This document shows positions 17,657-26,947 of a DNA stretch of 64,000 nucleotides, piece after piece. The DNA is from JANPLD01 sp964445765 (lineage in GTDB: Bacteria; Pseudomonadota; Alphaproteobacteria; Rickettsiales; UBA8987), in the NCBI GenBank assembly GCA_964445765.1, contig CAYULD010000001.1:623328-687327 (forward strand), read 5' to 3'. The notes beneath the pieces were generated by a model. That model was not told the DNA's origin and searched no databases. It saw only the letters and a list, made by a program, of their open reading frames with translations. A program made the position numbers and the translations under genes. How positions within the stretch are numbered: position 1 is the stretch's first letter; the number at the start of each line of letters is the position of its first letter.

Positions 17657-18386
17657 GAAAGTTTATATTATCGGTGCAGGGGCTGGCAATAAAGATTATC
17701 TAACGCTAAAAGCCTATAATCTGCTAACTTCATACCCAGATGTTGTTATTTATGATAGGTTAATTTCAAGTGATATTATAAAATTAATTCCCAAAAAGGC
17801 AGAAAAAATATTCGCTGGAAAAGAGCCAAAACTTCATCATATGAAGCAAGGTGAAATTAATAATGAAATCATCAAACAAGCAAAACTTGGCAAAAAAGTA
17901 ATCCGCTTGAAAGGTGGTGATCCCTTCATCTTTGGGCGTGGCGGTGAAGAAATTCTTGAGCTAAAAAAGGCTAATATTAAGTTTGAAGTTATTTCAGGTA
18001 TCTCTGCAGCAAATTTAAGTGCATCACTTTATAATATTCCTTTAACTTTTAGAAATATTTGTGAAGGAGTTATATATTTAAGCGGCCATTCTTATAACGA
18101 AGAGCCACCAAAAATTGATTATAAAAACCTTGCCAAAGCCAATATAACAATTGTTTTATATATGGCAGTTGGTAAAATAAAAATTATTAGTGAAAATTTT
18201 ATTAAAGCAGGAATGTCTAAAAATAAAATGGTTGCGGTAATTCAATCAGCGGGCTTAAAAAATGAAAAAATAATTTACGCAAATATATCTAATATTGCAA
18301 AAAAAATTGCTGAAAATAACATATCAAACCCTAGTATTATTGTGATTGGTGATGTGATAAAAATATCTGAAACCCTTAATAAATAA
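17646..18386 (+). CDS. cobA: Uroporphyrinogen-III C-methyltransferase
   Basis: An SAM-dependent tetrapyrrole methylase, 246 residues. Visible family motifs are VYIIGAGAGNKDYLTLKAYNLL (the SAM-binding N-terminus), VVIYDRLIS, IRLKGGDPFIFGRGGEE and FEVISGISAAN. It would make precorrin-2, the precursor of siroheme and cobalamin. No CysG-type dehydrogenase/ferrochelatase domain is fused and no other cobalamin gene is in the window, so siroheme is the simpler assignment if a partner exists elsewhere. The start overlaps the preceding Cys-repeat gene by 11 bases, suggesting translational coupling. Confidence 0.9.
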   Translation: MKTKKVYIIGAGAGNKDYLTLKAYNLLTSYPDVVIYDRLISSDIIKLIPKKAEKIFAGKEPKLHHMKQGEINNEIIKQAKLGKKVIRLKGGDPFIFGRGGEEILELKKANIKFEVISGISAANLSASLYNIPLTFRNICEGVIYLSGHSYNEEPPKIDYKNLAKANITIVLYMAVGKIKIISENFIKAGMSKNKMVAVIQSAGLKNEKIIYANISNIAKKIAENNISNPSIIVIGDVIKISETLNK

Positions 18387-18478
18387 TGGCTAAACCTTAC
18401 TTGTAAAAATAATTTCATAGCAAAATTGCAAGCTTTATATAAATTAGAATTTTGCGGTTTATTTATTTAGATAAATTT

Positions 18479-18537
18479 TGTCATTCTGAGCAAAGCGAAG
18501 AATCTAATTTGGATCTCTCGCTACGCTCAAGATGACA
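18479..18537. repeat. Dispersed palindrome, GTCATcCTGAgCGAAGCGAA type
   Basis: TGTCATTCTGAGCAAAGCGA on the left and its near-complement CTCGCTACGCTCAAGATGAC on the right form a long imperfect hairpin between two genes. Other copies lie at 26948 (one arm), 28043, 41084 and 50655. Confidence 0.75.
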
Positions 18538-18580
18538 TAGAAAATAAAAATCTATGTAAACCTAATGCTAAAATCACCTA

Positions 18581-19324
18581 ATGACAGATAAATTATATCT
18601 TTTAGTTAACGCCCCCACTGATTTACTATCCACACCACTTGCACACTCATTTGGCGTTTGCGAAAGGCTTGGACACGGAATCTGGGAAGAACCACTTAAT
18701 GTTGTAAGCAGTTTTTGTTTCTTCGTGGCGGGCTTCTTAAATTTTCACTATTATTACTATAATCCTGAAATTTCTATAAAAAGAATTTGGGATATTCACA
18801 TTCTAACAATTTTAACTTTTTGCATTGGCGTGGCGAGTATTCTATTTCATATGATACCCAATTATTACACAGAATTATTAGATATTTTATTCATCGTTAT
18901 TTTTATAAATGTTTTCTTCTTTAGCGTTATGATTAGGCTGGTGGGGCTTAATTGGTTTCAAATTACTATATGTTACTTAGCTTTTATAGGTTCAACCCAT
19001 ATTATGATAAGCCATTTTCCTAACGCGCTTAATGATTCTGTTGCTTATCTTTCTTCTATGGGAACTTTAGTTTTCGTCGCAATTTATCTAAATTCAAAAA
19101 GAAGGGCTTCAGCTCGGCAATTTTTACTTGCTTCTGTAGTTGGAATTTGCTCGCTTTTCTTCCGCATTATTGATAAAGGGGTTTGTTCAGTAATGCCAAC
19201 AGGTTCGCATTTCTTATGGCATATGTGTAATGCATTGCTTGTATTTATATTATTAAGGCAACTTATTCGCAGTGTTAATCGCAGGGCAAGAATGCTTAGA
19301 ATGGCTAGTGAATATGGTTTATAA
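18581..19324 (+). CDS. Ceramidase-like multi-pass membrane hydrolase (CREST superfamily)
   Basis: 247 residues with about seven hydrophobic helices. The N-terminal FGVCERLGHGIWEEPLN, the mid-protein SILFHMIPNYYTELLDI and the C-terminal GSHFLWHMCNALLVF carry the Glu/Asn, Ser-x3-His-x6-Asp-like and His-x3-His residues that define alkaline ceramidases and related CREST membrane hydrolases, which use a zinc ion at the membrane face. The substrate could be a ceramide-like lipid or another amide/ester lipid; bacterial members are poorly characterised. It is followed after eight bases by a glycosyltransferase gene, so an envelope-lipid role is plausible. Confidence 0.8.
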   Translation: MTDKLYLLVNAPTDLLSTPLAHSFGVCERLGHGIWEEPLNVVSSFCFFVAGFLNFHYYYYNPEISIKRIWDIHILTILTFCIGVASILFHMIPNYYTELLDILFIVIFINVFFFSVMIRLVGLNWFQITICYLAFIGSTHIMISHFPNALNDSVAYLSSMGTLVFVAIYLNSKRRASARQFLLASVVGICSLFFRIIDKGVCSVMPTGSHFLWHMCNALLVFILLRQLIRSVNRRARMLRMASEYGL

Positions 19325-19332
19325 TTGGCAAT

Positions 19333-20103
19333 ATGAAACTTCCGCTTTCTGTTACAATAATCACAAAAAATGAGGAAGAACGCCTTCCCTTCACGCTTAA
19401 ATCTATCGCTGAAGTTGCTGATGAAATAATTATCGTTGATAGTGGTAGTAATGATAAAACCCTTGAAATTGCTAAAGAATATAATTGCAAAATTTTTCAT
19501 AAAGATTGGAATGGCTATGGCGAGCAAAAGATTTTCGCTGAAAACCAAGCAAGAAATAATTGGATTCTTAATCTTGATGCTGATGAAGAAATTACCACTG
19601 AATTAAAAAATAATATTATAAATTTATTTCAGGATAATAAAATTGAGGAATTTCCCGCCTATAAAATGTTCTGGAAGATGATTTTTCTAACCCAAAAAAA
19701 GCCACCAATTTTTGCAGTTGGCAGTAATTTTGTAAGGCTATATAACAAAGAAAAAGCCGGCTTTAGTGCAAGCACCGTTCACGATTCTGTATTGTTAAAA
19801 AATCCGCAGGAAAATTTAGGTGTTCTTAATGGATTTGTTCATCATCGCTGTTTTAAGTCAATGAAGCATTGGGCTGATAAAATTAATAGTTATTCTAGCT
19901 TACAAGCTGAAGATTGGGTTAAATCTGGAAGAAAAGCCCCCACAACTTTAAGAATGGTTTTTGAGCCTATTTTTGCCTTTTTTAAGTCATATTTACTAAG
20001 AAGATACTTTATTTATGGCATAGATGGCTATTTTGCGAGCATTATTTATGCTTACGCCAAAATGCTCCGCCTTGCAAAAGTTAGAGAATTATTGAAGAAA
20101 TAG
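19333..20103 (+). CDS. Glycosyltransferase family 2, lipopolysaccharide-core type
   Basis: 256 residues, GT-A fold. The N-terminus PLSVTIITKNEEERLPFTLKS, then VDSGSNDKTLEIA and NLDADEEIT (the DxD-like metal motif), match the WaaE/KdtX-like branch of GT2 enzymes that add a sugar to inner-core Kdo/heptose. The C-terminal amphipathic region (FFKSYLLRRYFIYGIDGYFASIIYAYAKMLR) is also typical and may bind the membrane. It is nine bases behind the ceramidase-like gene, probably one transcript. The sugar specificity is not readable. Confidence 0.88.
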   Translation: MKLPLSVTIITKNEEERLPFTLKSIAEVADEIIIVDSGSNDKTLEIAKEYNCKIFHKDWNGYGEQKIFAENQARNNWILNLDADEEITTELKNNIINLFQDNKIEEFPAYKMFWKMIFLTQKKPPIFAVGSNFVRLYNKEKAGFSASTVHDSVLLKNPQENLGVLNGFVHHRCFKSMKHWADKINSYSSLQAEDWVKSGRKAPTTLRMVFEPIFAFFKSYLLRRYFIYGIDGYFASIIYAYAKMLRLAKVRELLKK

Positions 20104-20122
20104 AGTAAAATTCAAATAAAAC

Positions 20123-20150
20123 TTGACAAATAATCAGTTTTACTTAATTA
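20123..20150 (+). promoter_or_regulatory. Candidate promoter for rpsT
   Basis: A perfect TTGACA (20123-20128) lies 16 bases before TAATTA (20145-20150), about 38 bases ahead of the rpsT start. The -35 is strong and the -10 weak. Confidence 0.45.
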
Positions 20151-20187
20151 CAAGCTCTAAATCATAATATTATAACAAATTTTTTAT

Positions 20188-20457
20188 ATGGCAACTCATA
20201 AATCAGCAGAAAAAGCGGCTCGCCAAGCAGAAAAAAGAAGGCTTAGAAATAACGCCAATGAAAGCAAAGTTAGAACAGTTGTAAAAACTGCTCGTCAAGC
20301 TATTGCACAAGGTGATGTTAACGCTTCTAAAAATGCAGTTAAAGAAGCTCAAAGCGTTTTAGCTAAAGGCGTTTCAAAAGGCTTACTTAAAAAGAACACC
20401 GCTGCTAGAATCACTAAAAGGTTAGCTTCTGCTCTTAAAAAAGCATCTGGTAAGTAA
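20188..20457 (+). CDS. rpsT: 30S ribosomal protein bS20
   Basis: 89 residues, Lys/Arg/Ala-rich, beginning MATHKSAEKAARQAEKRRLRN. The conserved C-terminal KGLLKKNTAARITKRLASALKKA gives the three-helix bundle that binds 16S rRNA. Length and sequence are standard for bS20. It has its own candidate promoter and stands alone. Confidence 0.97.
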   Translation: MATHKSAEKAARQAEKRRLRNNANESKVRTVVKTARQAIAQGDVNASKNAVKEAQSVLAKGVSKGLLKKNTAARITKRLASALKKASGK

Positions 20458-20524
20458 TTTCCCTTTTATTTTTATAGTTTTTTTATAGGTTAATTATAGA
20501 TTATTAACCATAAATTACCCTTTT

Positions 20525-21361
20525 TTGTATTTCATAACTTACATAAAGCTACTGATTTTATCTCTAGTGCAAGATTATATTATCTTCAAGCCAACCCCTT
20601 CTGATGTGCCTAAAATCAAGCATCCGCTGGAATATAACCTGCCTGAAACTAATGAAATATCTCTAGAAACAGCAGATGGCGAAAGAATTATTTTATGGGT
20701 AAAGCAACCTGATAAAAAAGATGGCTATATGTTCGTATTTTTTCACGGAAATACAGGGCATTTAGGCTATGTTGGCACACCTACAAAAGATGATATTTTT
20801 GAGCCAGAATATCGCCTAAATTTGCTAAAAGAAATTTCTAAAACAGGTAATGGTTTTGTTGCGGTATCTTTAAGGGGTTATGGTGCATCTTCCGGTAAGC
20901 CCTCTGAGCAAGGCTTTGAAGAAGATGCAAAAGCAATTGCAAAATTTTTAGCGAAAGAAAATTATGATAAATTAATTATAATTTCTGAATCTTTGGGGAA
21001 TAACACCGCGTTAAAACTTAACGAATATCTTAACTATAAAAATGTTAATAAAGTGGCTTTAATTGCTAGTTTTACCAATCTTTTTGATAAAACTAATGAT
21101 TTATATCCAGAGTTTTCAAAATTTGATTTAAGCAAAATTTTAAGGCATAAATTTGATAATAAAAAAATAATTTCTGATACTAATTTTAGCGGAGAAATTT
21201 TACTCTTTCACCCCGTTAATGATGAGACAACCCCCTTTTATCATAGTGAGGAATTATATAATATTGCTAAATCAAAAGGGCTTGATGCAAAGTTAATTCC
21301 GCTTGAAAATTGTGGCCATATAACTTGGAATGCCAAAGAAATTATAGAAAAAATATTATAG
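20525..21361 (+). CDS. Alpha/beta hydrolase with N-terminal membrane anchor
   Basis: 278 residues starting with TTG at 20525; no ATG lies nearby in frame, and the TTG start supplies a hydrophobic N-terminal anchor (residues 1-20). The oxyanion region FFHGNTGHLG is at 73-81. The nucleophile elbow is SESLG with Ser156, where the usual first glycine of GxSxG is Ser. The acid is probably in HPVNDETTP and the His in ENCGHITW. Overall it resembles the YfhR/BEM46-like membrane-associated serine hydrolases, whose substrate is unknown. It ends seven bases before recN. Confidence 0.8.
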   Translation: MYFITYIKLLILSLVQDYIIFKPTPSDVPKIKHPLEYNLPETNEISLETADGERIILWVKQPDKKDGYMFVFFHGNTGHLGYVGTPTKDDIFEPEYRLNLLKEISKTGNGFVAVSLRGYGASSGKPSEQGFEEDAKAIAKFLAKENYDKLIIISESLGNNTALKLNEYLNYKNVNKVALIASFTNLFDKTNDLYPEFSKFDLSKILRHKFDNKKIISDTNFSGEILLFHPVNDETTPFYHSEELYNIAKSKGLDAKLIPLENCGHITWNAKEIIEKIL

Positions 21362-21367
21362 AAGAAT

Positions 21368-23011
21368 ATGCTAAAATCACTTCAAATTAGCAATTTATCT
21401 CTAATAAAATCTATTGATTTAGATTTTTCAAATTCGTTTAATATTATTACCGGTGAAACTGGCTCTGGTAAATCTGTTTTGCTAGATTGCATCTCCTTCA
21501 CGCTTGGCACTAAAAATAATCGTATTTTAACCTCAGATAATCAAGGTTTTATAAGTTTAAGTTTTGATATTTCAGATAATCAAAAAGCTAAAAAAATGCT
21601 TGAAGATGCTGAAATTTCTTTTGAAAATGAAATTTTAATTAGAAGAAATATTGGCAAAAAATCTCAGATTTTTATTAATGAAACCCCAATATCACAAAGC
21701 TTTATAAGAAATTTAGCAGAATTCTTGGTGGAATCTTACCGCCAAAATGATTTTACCGGCTTGTTAAATTCTAAAAACCATATTGAAATTTTAGATGATT
21801 TTGCAAATCTTAATCACAAAAAAACAGAGCTTGAAAATATTTTTAGACAATTAAAGCAAATTAAAAAAGAAATTGAAAACCTTGAAAAATCAGCAGAAGA
21901 AAGGGAGAAAGAAAAAGATTTTCTGCAATATTCCATTAATGAAATTGAAAAATTTTCTCCGCAAAAAAATGAAGAAGATGAATTGATTGAAAAAAGAAAA
22001 TTTCTCTCAAATAAAAAGAAGATTCTAGAAATTTTAAGTGGTTCAAATAATCAATTAGAAGAATTAAATATCCCTAAAAATTTGCTACAAATTCAAAAAT
22101 CAATTTCAAAATTAATAGGTTTAATAGATGAGGAAAAAATTAATATAATCTCTGAAACCCTTGAAAATTCTATTATATTTTCTGATAAGGCAATTAATTT
22201 AATCTCAGAGATTAATGATAAAATTTCTTCACAAGAAAATAATTTAGATGAAGTTGAGGAGCGTTTATTTTCTTTAAGGGAGCTTGCAAGAAAATATAAT
22301 GTTCTATGTGATGAATTGCCAAATCTTGCAGATATTTATAGGGAAAAATTATCACAAATTAATAATTCTGATAATAATTTTGATAATCTTAAAAAAGAGG
22401 AAGTTAAAATTTCTAAACAATATTTTGAACTTGCAAAAAATATTTCTAAATTAAGAAATTCAAATGCTAAAAACCTTGAAAACCTTGTGAATCAAGAATT
22501 TCCAGTGCTTAATATGAAGGGGGCAAAATTTGTGATTGAGATAAATTCTGATGAAGAAAAAATCTCTTCCACAGGCATTGATGAAATTATTTTTAAGGTT
22601 GCAACTAACCCCGGTCAAGCACCGCAAGAGCTTGGCAAAGTTGCTTCTGGCGGCGAAATTTCAAGGGTAATGCTTGCATTAAAAATTGCACTTTCAGGCG
22701 TTAAATCAAGTGCTTGTTTAATTTTTGATGAAATAGATACAGGAATTGGCGGTGCAACGGCAGATTTAATGGGTGAGCGAATAAAAAAACTCTCAGAAAA
22801 TCAGCAAGTTTTATGCATTACACACCAACAACAAATTGCAGGCAAAGCAACAAATCATATTTTAGTATTCAAAAAAACTTCAAAAGATAAAACTGAAATT
22901 TGTGCAAAATCGCTGGATAAAAAAGAAACCACAGATGAGCTTGCAAGAATGATTTCAGGCGTAAATATTACCAATGAAGCAAGAGCAGTTGCAGTTAAAT
23001 TGAAAAAGTAG
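21368..23011 (+). CDS. recN: DNA repair protein RecN (SMC-like ATPase)
   Basis: 547 residues. The Walker A GETGSGKS is at residues 29-36. A long coiled-coil middle (about 150-380, rich in Lys/Glu/Ile) is followed by the ABC signature SGGEISRVMLALKIA and Walker B CLIFDEIDTGIGG, then the H-loop ITHQQQIA. RecN holds broken ends and sister chromatids together in RecA-dependent double-strand-break repair. It follows the alpha/beta hydrolase closely and converges on glmS with a two-base gap. Confidence 0.96.
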   Translation: MLKSLQISNLSLIKSIDLDFSNSFNIITGETGSGKSVLLDCISFTLGTKNNRILTSDNQGFISLSFDISDNQKAKKMLEDAEISFENEILIRRNIGKKSQIFINETPISQSFIRNLAEFLVESYRQNDFTGLLNSKNHIEILDDFANLNHKKTELENIFRQLKQIKKEIENLEKSAEEREKEKDFLQYSINEIEKFSPQKNEEDELIEKRKFLSNKKKILEILSGSNNQLEELNIPKNLLQIQKSISKLIGLIDEEKINIISETLENSIIFSDKAINLISEINDKISSQENNLDEVEERLFSLRELARKYNVLCDELPNLADIYREKLSQINNSDNNFDNLKKEEVKISKQYFELAKNISKLRNSNAKNLENLVNQEFPVLNMKGAKFVIEINSDEEKISSTGIDEIIFKVATNPGQAPQELGKVASGGEISRVMLALKIALSGVKSSACLIFDEIDTGIGGATADLMGERIKKLSENQQVLCITHQQQIAGKATNHILVFKKTSKDKTEICAKSLDKKETTDELARMISGVNITNEARAVAVKLKK

Positions 23012-23013
23012 AT

Positions 23014-24861
23014 TTATTCAACAGTTACGCTTTTTGCGAGGTTGCGAGGTTGATCAACATCTGTTCCCTTAGCAACGGCAACATAATATGCAAGTAACTG
23101 CACAGGTATTGCATAAATAATAGGTGCAATAATTTGGCAGATGAAAGCCACTCTGCTACAATCAATAATAGGCATTTCTATTGCGTGGTAAGTAACATCT
23201 TTTAGATTATCAATTCCTAATTTATCGCTAATTAAAATAATCTTGCCACCGCGAGCCGCAATTTCCCTAATGTTAGAGGCAGTTTTATCAAATAACTCAT
23301 CAGTTGGTGCTATTGCAACAACCGGCACATTTTCATCAATAAGGGCGATAGGCCCGTGTTTAAGCTCACCAGCGGCGGTTGCCTCACTATGAATATAAGA
23401 GATTTCCTTAAGTTTTAATGCACCTTCCATTGCAATCGGGTATGAAACACCCCTGCCAACATATAAAATATCACGATAGCTTGAAAGCTCACTCGCAATT
23501 TTTTCTATATGCTTATCATGCTCTAAAATTTGGGAGATTAGCGAGGGTATTTCAAGCATTATGCGAGCAGAATTATTATATAATTCAAGATTATTTGGGT
23601 TCTTTTTCTTACCTGTTTTTAGCATTAAAAAAGCAAGCGTGCAAAGCTGGGTTGTGAATGCTTTGGTTGAAGCAACCCCAATTTCAGGCCCACTGTAAAT
23701 TGGCAAAACATAATCCGCTTCACGCGCGATAGAGCTTTGTGTAACATTAACAATCGCTATAGTTTTTTGCCCTTGCGATTTTGCATATTTTAGAGCCGCT
23801 AAAGTATCTGCCGTTTCCCCTGATTGAGATAGAAAAATGCACATTCCATTTTTAGGTAAAATTGCCTCTCTATATCTAAATTCTGAGGCTACATCTGCAT
23901 TTGCTTGAATTTTGGCAAGTTTTTCAAACCAATAAGCTGCAACTTTACCAGCGTAATATGAAGTGCCACAACCAATTATAGTAACCGCCGAAATCTCAGA
24001 TAAATCAAACGGCAGATTTGGCATAGAAATTGTATTCTGCACTGCGTTAAAATATGCGTGAAAATTATCACCGATAACGCTTGGTTGCTCAAAAATTTCT
24101 TTCTGCATAAAATGGCGATAATTTTCTTTGCCAATATTAATTGCAGAAAGGTTAGATTGTTGGATTTTCCTAGATATTTCCTGCCCTTTTTTATCGTAAA
24201 TAATAATTTTTTCAGGCGTGATTTCTGCAATATCACCTTCTTCTAAATAGCATATTTTTGAAGTTAAGGGGGCAAGTGCCAAAGCATCAGAGGCAATATA
24301 ATTTTCAGAAGCTCCATAACCTAAAACTAGAGGTGCACCGTGCCTTGTAGCAAATATAGTTTTATCATCATCTACAAAAATTATACCAAGTGCGTAAGCA
24401 CCTTCCAAGCGGTTTATTGCTCTAATTACCGCTTCTTTTTTAGATACGCCATCTGCTAAATATTTGGTAATCAGATGCGGAATAATTTCAGTATCAGTTT
24501 CACTATGAAATTCTGCACCTAATTTTTGAAGCTCCGCCCTGATATGCAAATAATTTTCAATAATACCATTATGAACAACTGCAACTTTATCGGTTGCGTG
24601 AGGATGGGCATTTCTTTCAGATGGTGCGCCGTGGGTTGCCCATCTGGTATGCCCAATAGCTAATTGTGATTTAAGCGGTGTTACTTCAAGAACTTTTTCA
24701 AGATTTTTAATTTTGCCTTCTGATCTCGCACGAGCGATTTTGCCATCTACACTAACTGCCACCCCTGCGGAATCATAGCCACGATATTCAAGTCTTCTAA
24801 GCCCTTCAACTACAATCTCAGCAGAATCAACCCTGCCCGTAACGCCAATTATTCCACACAT
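23014..24861 (-). CDS. glmS: Glutamine--fructose-6-phosphate aminotransferase
   Basis: 615 residues. The N-terminal Ntn glutaminase domain starts MCGIIGV, Cys being the nucleophile after Met removal. Two SIS isomerase domains follow, with GCGTSYYAGKVAAYWFE and SQSGETADTLAALKYAK, and the C-terminus ends in the usual DQPRNLAKSVTVE. It makes glucosamine-6-phosphate for peptidoglycan and lipopolysaccharide. No glmU is adjacent, and no glmS ribozyme-like leader was recognised upstream. Confidence 0.97.
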   Translation of the reverse strand: MCGIIGVTGRVDSAEIVVEGLRRLEYRGYDSAGVAVSVDGKIARARSEGKIKNLEKVLEVTPLKSQLAIGHTRWATHGAPSERNAHPHATDKVAVVHNGIIENYLHIRAELQKLGAEFHSETDTEIIPHLITKYLADGVSKKEAVIRAINRLEGAYALGIIFVDDDKTIFATRHGAPLVLGYGASENYIASDALALAPLTSKICYLEEGDIAEITPEKIIIYDKKGQEISRKIQQSNLSAINIGKENYRHFMQKEIFEQPSVIGDNFHAYFNAVQNTISMPNLPFDLSEISAVTIIGCGTSYYAGKVAAYWFEKLAKIQANADVASEFRYREAILPKNGMCIFLSQSGETADTLAALKYAKSQGQKTIAIVNVTQSSIAREADYVLPIYSGPEIGVASTKAFTTQLCTLAFLMLKTGKKKNPNNLELYNNSARIMLEIPSLISQILEHDKHIEKIASELSSYRDILYVGRGVSYPIAMEGALKLKEISYIHSEATAAGELKHGPIALIDENVPVVAIAPTDELFDKTASNIREIAARGGKIILISDKLGIDNLKDVTYHAIEMPIIDCSRVAFICQIIAPIIYAIPVQLLAYYVAVAKGTDVDQPRNLAKSVTVE

Positions 24862-24949
24862 TTTAAGGATTTTAAGTTATGTTCATTTAACTACTGAGAA
24901 TTGTTAGTTAATTAATCTATATTTATCAACTAAAATTTGGAGGAATTAT

Positions 24950-25252
24950 CTAAGTATCAAAGAGCCTGTCAATATCTCTATGTCCTTCAGTTATCATTAT
25001 AATTTCTAAGGCTTCAGCTTCAAAATAACGAAAAAATATAATGTAATTACCAAATATATAACTTCTTATGCCCTCTCCTAATTCAGGTCTAGAGATGCCT
25101 AACTTAAATTGTTTATTCGCTAAATCTTTACATTTTTGCTTAAGCCTTTTTATGAAGCTAATTGCTAATTCTTTATTTCCGCTTTCATTTGCAATAAACT
25201 TAGAAATATCATAAAGATTTTCTCGAGCTTCAGAGGTATAAAATATTTTCAT
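24950..25252 (-). CDS. ParE/RelE-family toxin
   Basis: 100 residues with the RelE/ParE fold pattern: YTSEARENLYDISKFIA at the start, a central helix, then a strand set IRSYIFGNYIIFFRYF and IIMITEGHRDIDRLF. The last motif (GHR-D-DRLF) is common in ParE proteins, which inhibit DNA gyrase. It begins one base after the antitoxin stop, the normal antitoxin-toxin order. The family, not the biochemical target, is what the sequence supports. Confidence 0.85.
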   Translation of the reverse strand: MKIFYTSEARENLYDISKFIANESGNKELAISFIKRLKQKCKDLANKQFKLGISRPELGEGIRSYIFGNYIIFFRYFEAEALEIIMITEGHRDIDRLFDT

Positions 25253-25253
25253 T

Positions 25254-25490
25254 TTAATTATCTAAGCTATTTAACCTATTTTCAATATATTCCAAAACTT
25301 CATCTTCTGAATATCTATCAGGATTTGCTAATGCTTTTTCAATTTGATTTTTAAGAGAAGCTAATTTTATTTCTCGCTCCTCAACTAATCGTAAGCCTTC
25401 ACGAACCACTTCACTGGCATTGTTAAATCTGCCAGATGTTACTTGGCTTTTAATAAAATTTTCAAAATAATCGCCAACTGCATAACTCAT
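25254..25490 (-). CDS. ParD-like antitoxin (ribbon-helix-helix)
   Basis: 78 residues from the internal ATG at 25490 (MSYAVGDYFENFIKSQV), preferred over an upstream ATG that would add 23 residues unlike the family. The motif YFENFIKSQVTSGRFNNASEVVREGLRLVEERE is the ribbon-helix-helix DNA-binding domain of CopG/ParD antitoxins. The acidic C-terminus (YSEDEVLEYIENRLNSL) would wrap the toxin. It probably represses its own operon, which starts in the gap before the aminotransferase gene. Confidence 0.85.
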   Translation of the reverse strand: MSYAVGDYFENFIKSQVTSGRFNNASEVVREGLRLVEEREIKLASLKNQIEKALANPDRYSEDEVLEYIENRLNSLDN

Positions 25491-25633
25491 AAAAACCCCA
25501 TTTTTCCTTGAAATAATAACATTTTTACCAACTATTGTCAATAAATGGTCTTTTATCAAATCTAATAATTTTCTTTATCAATATTTTTTAGTAAATATTA
25601 TGCGTTTTGAAAATTATTACAATGTTAATGAAT

Positions 25634-26482
25634 ATGGCTTCTAAAATCTTGATAAATAATGAAATATTTGAGGCTGATGAAGCTAAAATTTCTGTGCGAG
25701 ATAGAGGTTTTCGCTTTGGTGATGGCGTGTTTGAAACCATACCCTTTTACAATCAAATTTGTTATCATTTAGATTATCATTTAGAGCGTTTGAAAGCAGG
25801 GATTAACTCTATTGGAATCTATTATTCATTTTTAGAAATTAAATCTCAGATTGAAAATTTAATCAAAGAAAATCAAATCCAAAATGGTTTTGTGAGAATA
25901 ATAATTACTCGTGGGCAGGGCAGCAGAGGCTATATGCCAACCTATGAAACTGAGCCTTCACTTGTTATAGAAATTATAGAAAGGCCAAAAATGGATAAAG
26001 AAAAAGCTAATCTGAAAATTTCTAAATATCGCAAAATTCCGCTTGAATGTTTGCCAAGTGATCAAAAATTAATGAATGGTTTAAGCTATAGCTTAGTGAA
26101 AGAAAATGCCAGAAAAGAAGGCTTTTTTGATGGTTTGATGCTTTCACTTGATGATAAAGTTTGCGAATGCGGGGCGGCAAATATTTTTTGGTTTAAGGGC
26201 AATAAATTATATACTCCAAGCCTTAAAAGCCCTTGTGTTGCAGGTGTTACGAGAAGAATTATTCTAGAAATTTCCCCTTTTGAAGTGATAGAAGGTGATT
26301 TTAATTATCTAAATTTATCAGGCGCTGATGAAATTTTTATTAGTAATGTTACTTTAGGCGTATTTCCGGTTGAAGTTATTGAGCCAAATTTATTCAAAAA
26401 TGGCAAGGGATACAAAAAAACTAATGAGTTAAAAACAATCTATCTTGCAGATATAAAGCAAAAAACAGGGTTTAGTTACTAA
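25634..26482 (+). CDS. Class IV aminotransferase (aminodeoxychorismate lyase / D-amino acid transaminase type)
   Basis: 282 residues from the ATG at 25634 (MASKILINNEIFEADEAKIS); earlier ATGs give an extension unlike the family. Fold-type IV PLP enzyme. The N-terminal RDRGFRFGDGVFETI and the phosphate-cup-like region CVAGVTRRIILE are visible, and the PLP lysine lies in SDQKLMNGLSYSLVKENA. Members make 4-aminobenzoate (PabC), D-amino acids (Dat) or branched-chain amino acids (IlvE), and the sequence alone does not separate them here. The 'GVFETI' form leans to PabC/Dat. Confidence 0.85.
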   Translation: MASKILINNEIFEADEAKISVRDRGFRFGDGVFETIPFYNQICYHLDYHLERLKAGINSIGIYYSFLEIKSQIENLIKENQIQNGFVRIIITRGQGSRGYMPTYETEPSLVIEIIERPKMDKEKANLKISKYRKIPLECLPSDQKLMNGLSYSLVKENARKEGFFDGLMLSLDDKVCECGAANIFWFKGNKLYTPSLKSPCVAGVTRRIILEISPFEVIEGDFNYLNLSGADEIFISNVTLGVFPVEVIEPNLFKNGKGYKKTNELKTIYLADIKQKTGFSY

Positions 26483-26551
26483 TTGATGCCCTAAAATATC
26501 CTCTTGCTATGGAAGGGTTTTGCGATGGTATGAAATATTCTAAATTTTATT

Positions 26552-26828
26552 TATAGTTAGTTGCGTTTAGTTTAAGAGTATTTGCAACAAGATAATTTTG
26601 CTTTAGAGCAAAGGAAAAATGAGCGAGATAGTTACTCATATCTGCGAGATTTTTTCTGTAGCAATAAAGCAAAATTAGCAGTTGCCCTTTGGGTTGCTGC
26701 AAAAATTAAAAAATAGTTTGTTAAAAGGCTCGGAGATATCAATAAGTATCTCTCACTCGCTTTTTGCCTGCTATTTTTTAATTTTTGACTAGCAACAAAT
26801 GCTCCTAAACTTAACACAACTAACTATA
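26552..26828. mobile_element. Long imperfect palindrome, MITE-like element without coding capacity
   Basis: A 33-base left arm (26552-26584, beginning tatagttagttg) is the near reverse complement of the right arm (26796-26828, ending caactaactata), with about four mismatches. The complementarity continues inward: aaaattaaaaaatag-like and gcgagatag/gatatct-like blocks are also in inverted order. The whole 277 bases could therefore fold into one long hairpin. There is no protein-coding evidence inside. The terminal inverted repeats and size suit a miniature inverted-repeat element. Confidence 0.6.
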
Positions 26829-26840
26829 ATTTAATTAGAT

Positions 26841-26878
26841 TCCCCCCTACCCTAGCTCTTTTCAAAGGAAGAGAGAAT
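26841..26878. repeat. CCCTCTCC-type degenerate palindrome
   Basis: CCCCCCTACCCTAGCTCTTT followed by AAAGGAAGAGAG. It is a degenerate relative of the repeats at 28246, 41170 and 57613. Confidence 0.35.
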
Positions 26879-26947
26879 TTTAGAGTATATAAATCCACTA
26901 ATACTAATTACTTGCCACTAATCACTTACCACTTGCACTTTTTCTCC

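Noticed and set aside
26632..26817. 61-residue minus-strand frame inside the 277-base palindrome
   Set aside because: It lies wholly within an inverted-repeat element, and its composition follows the repeat rather than coding bias.
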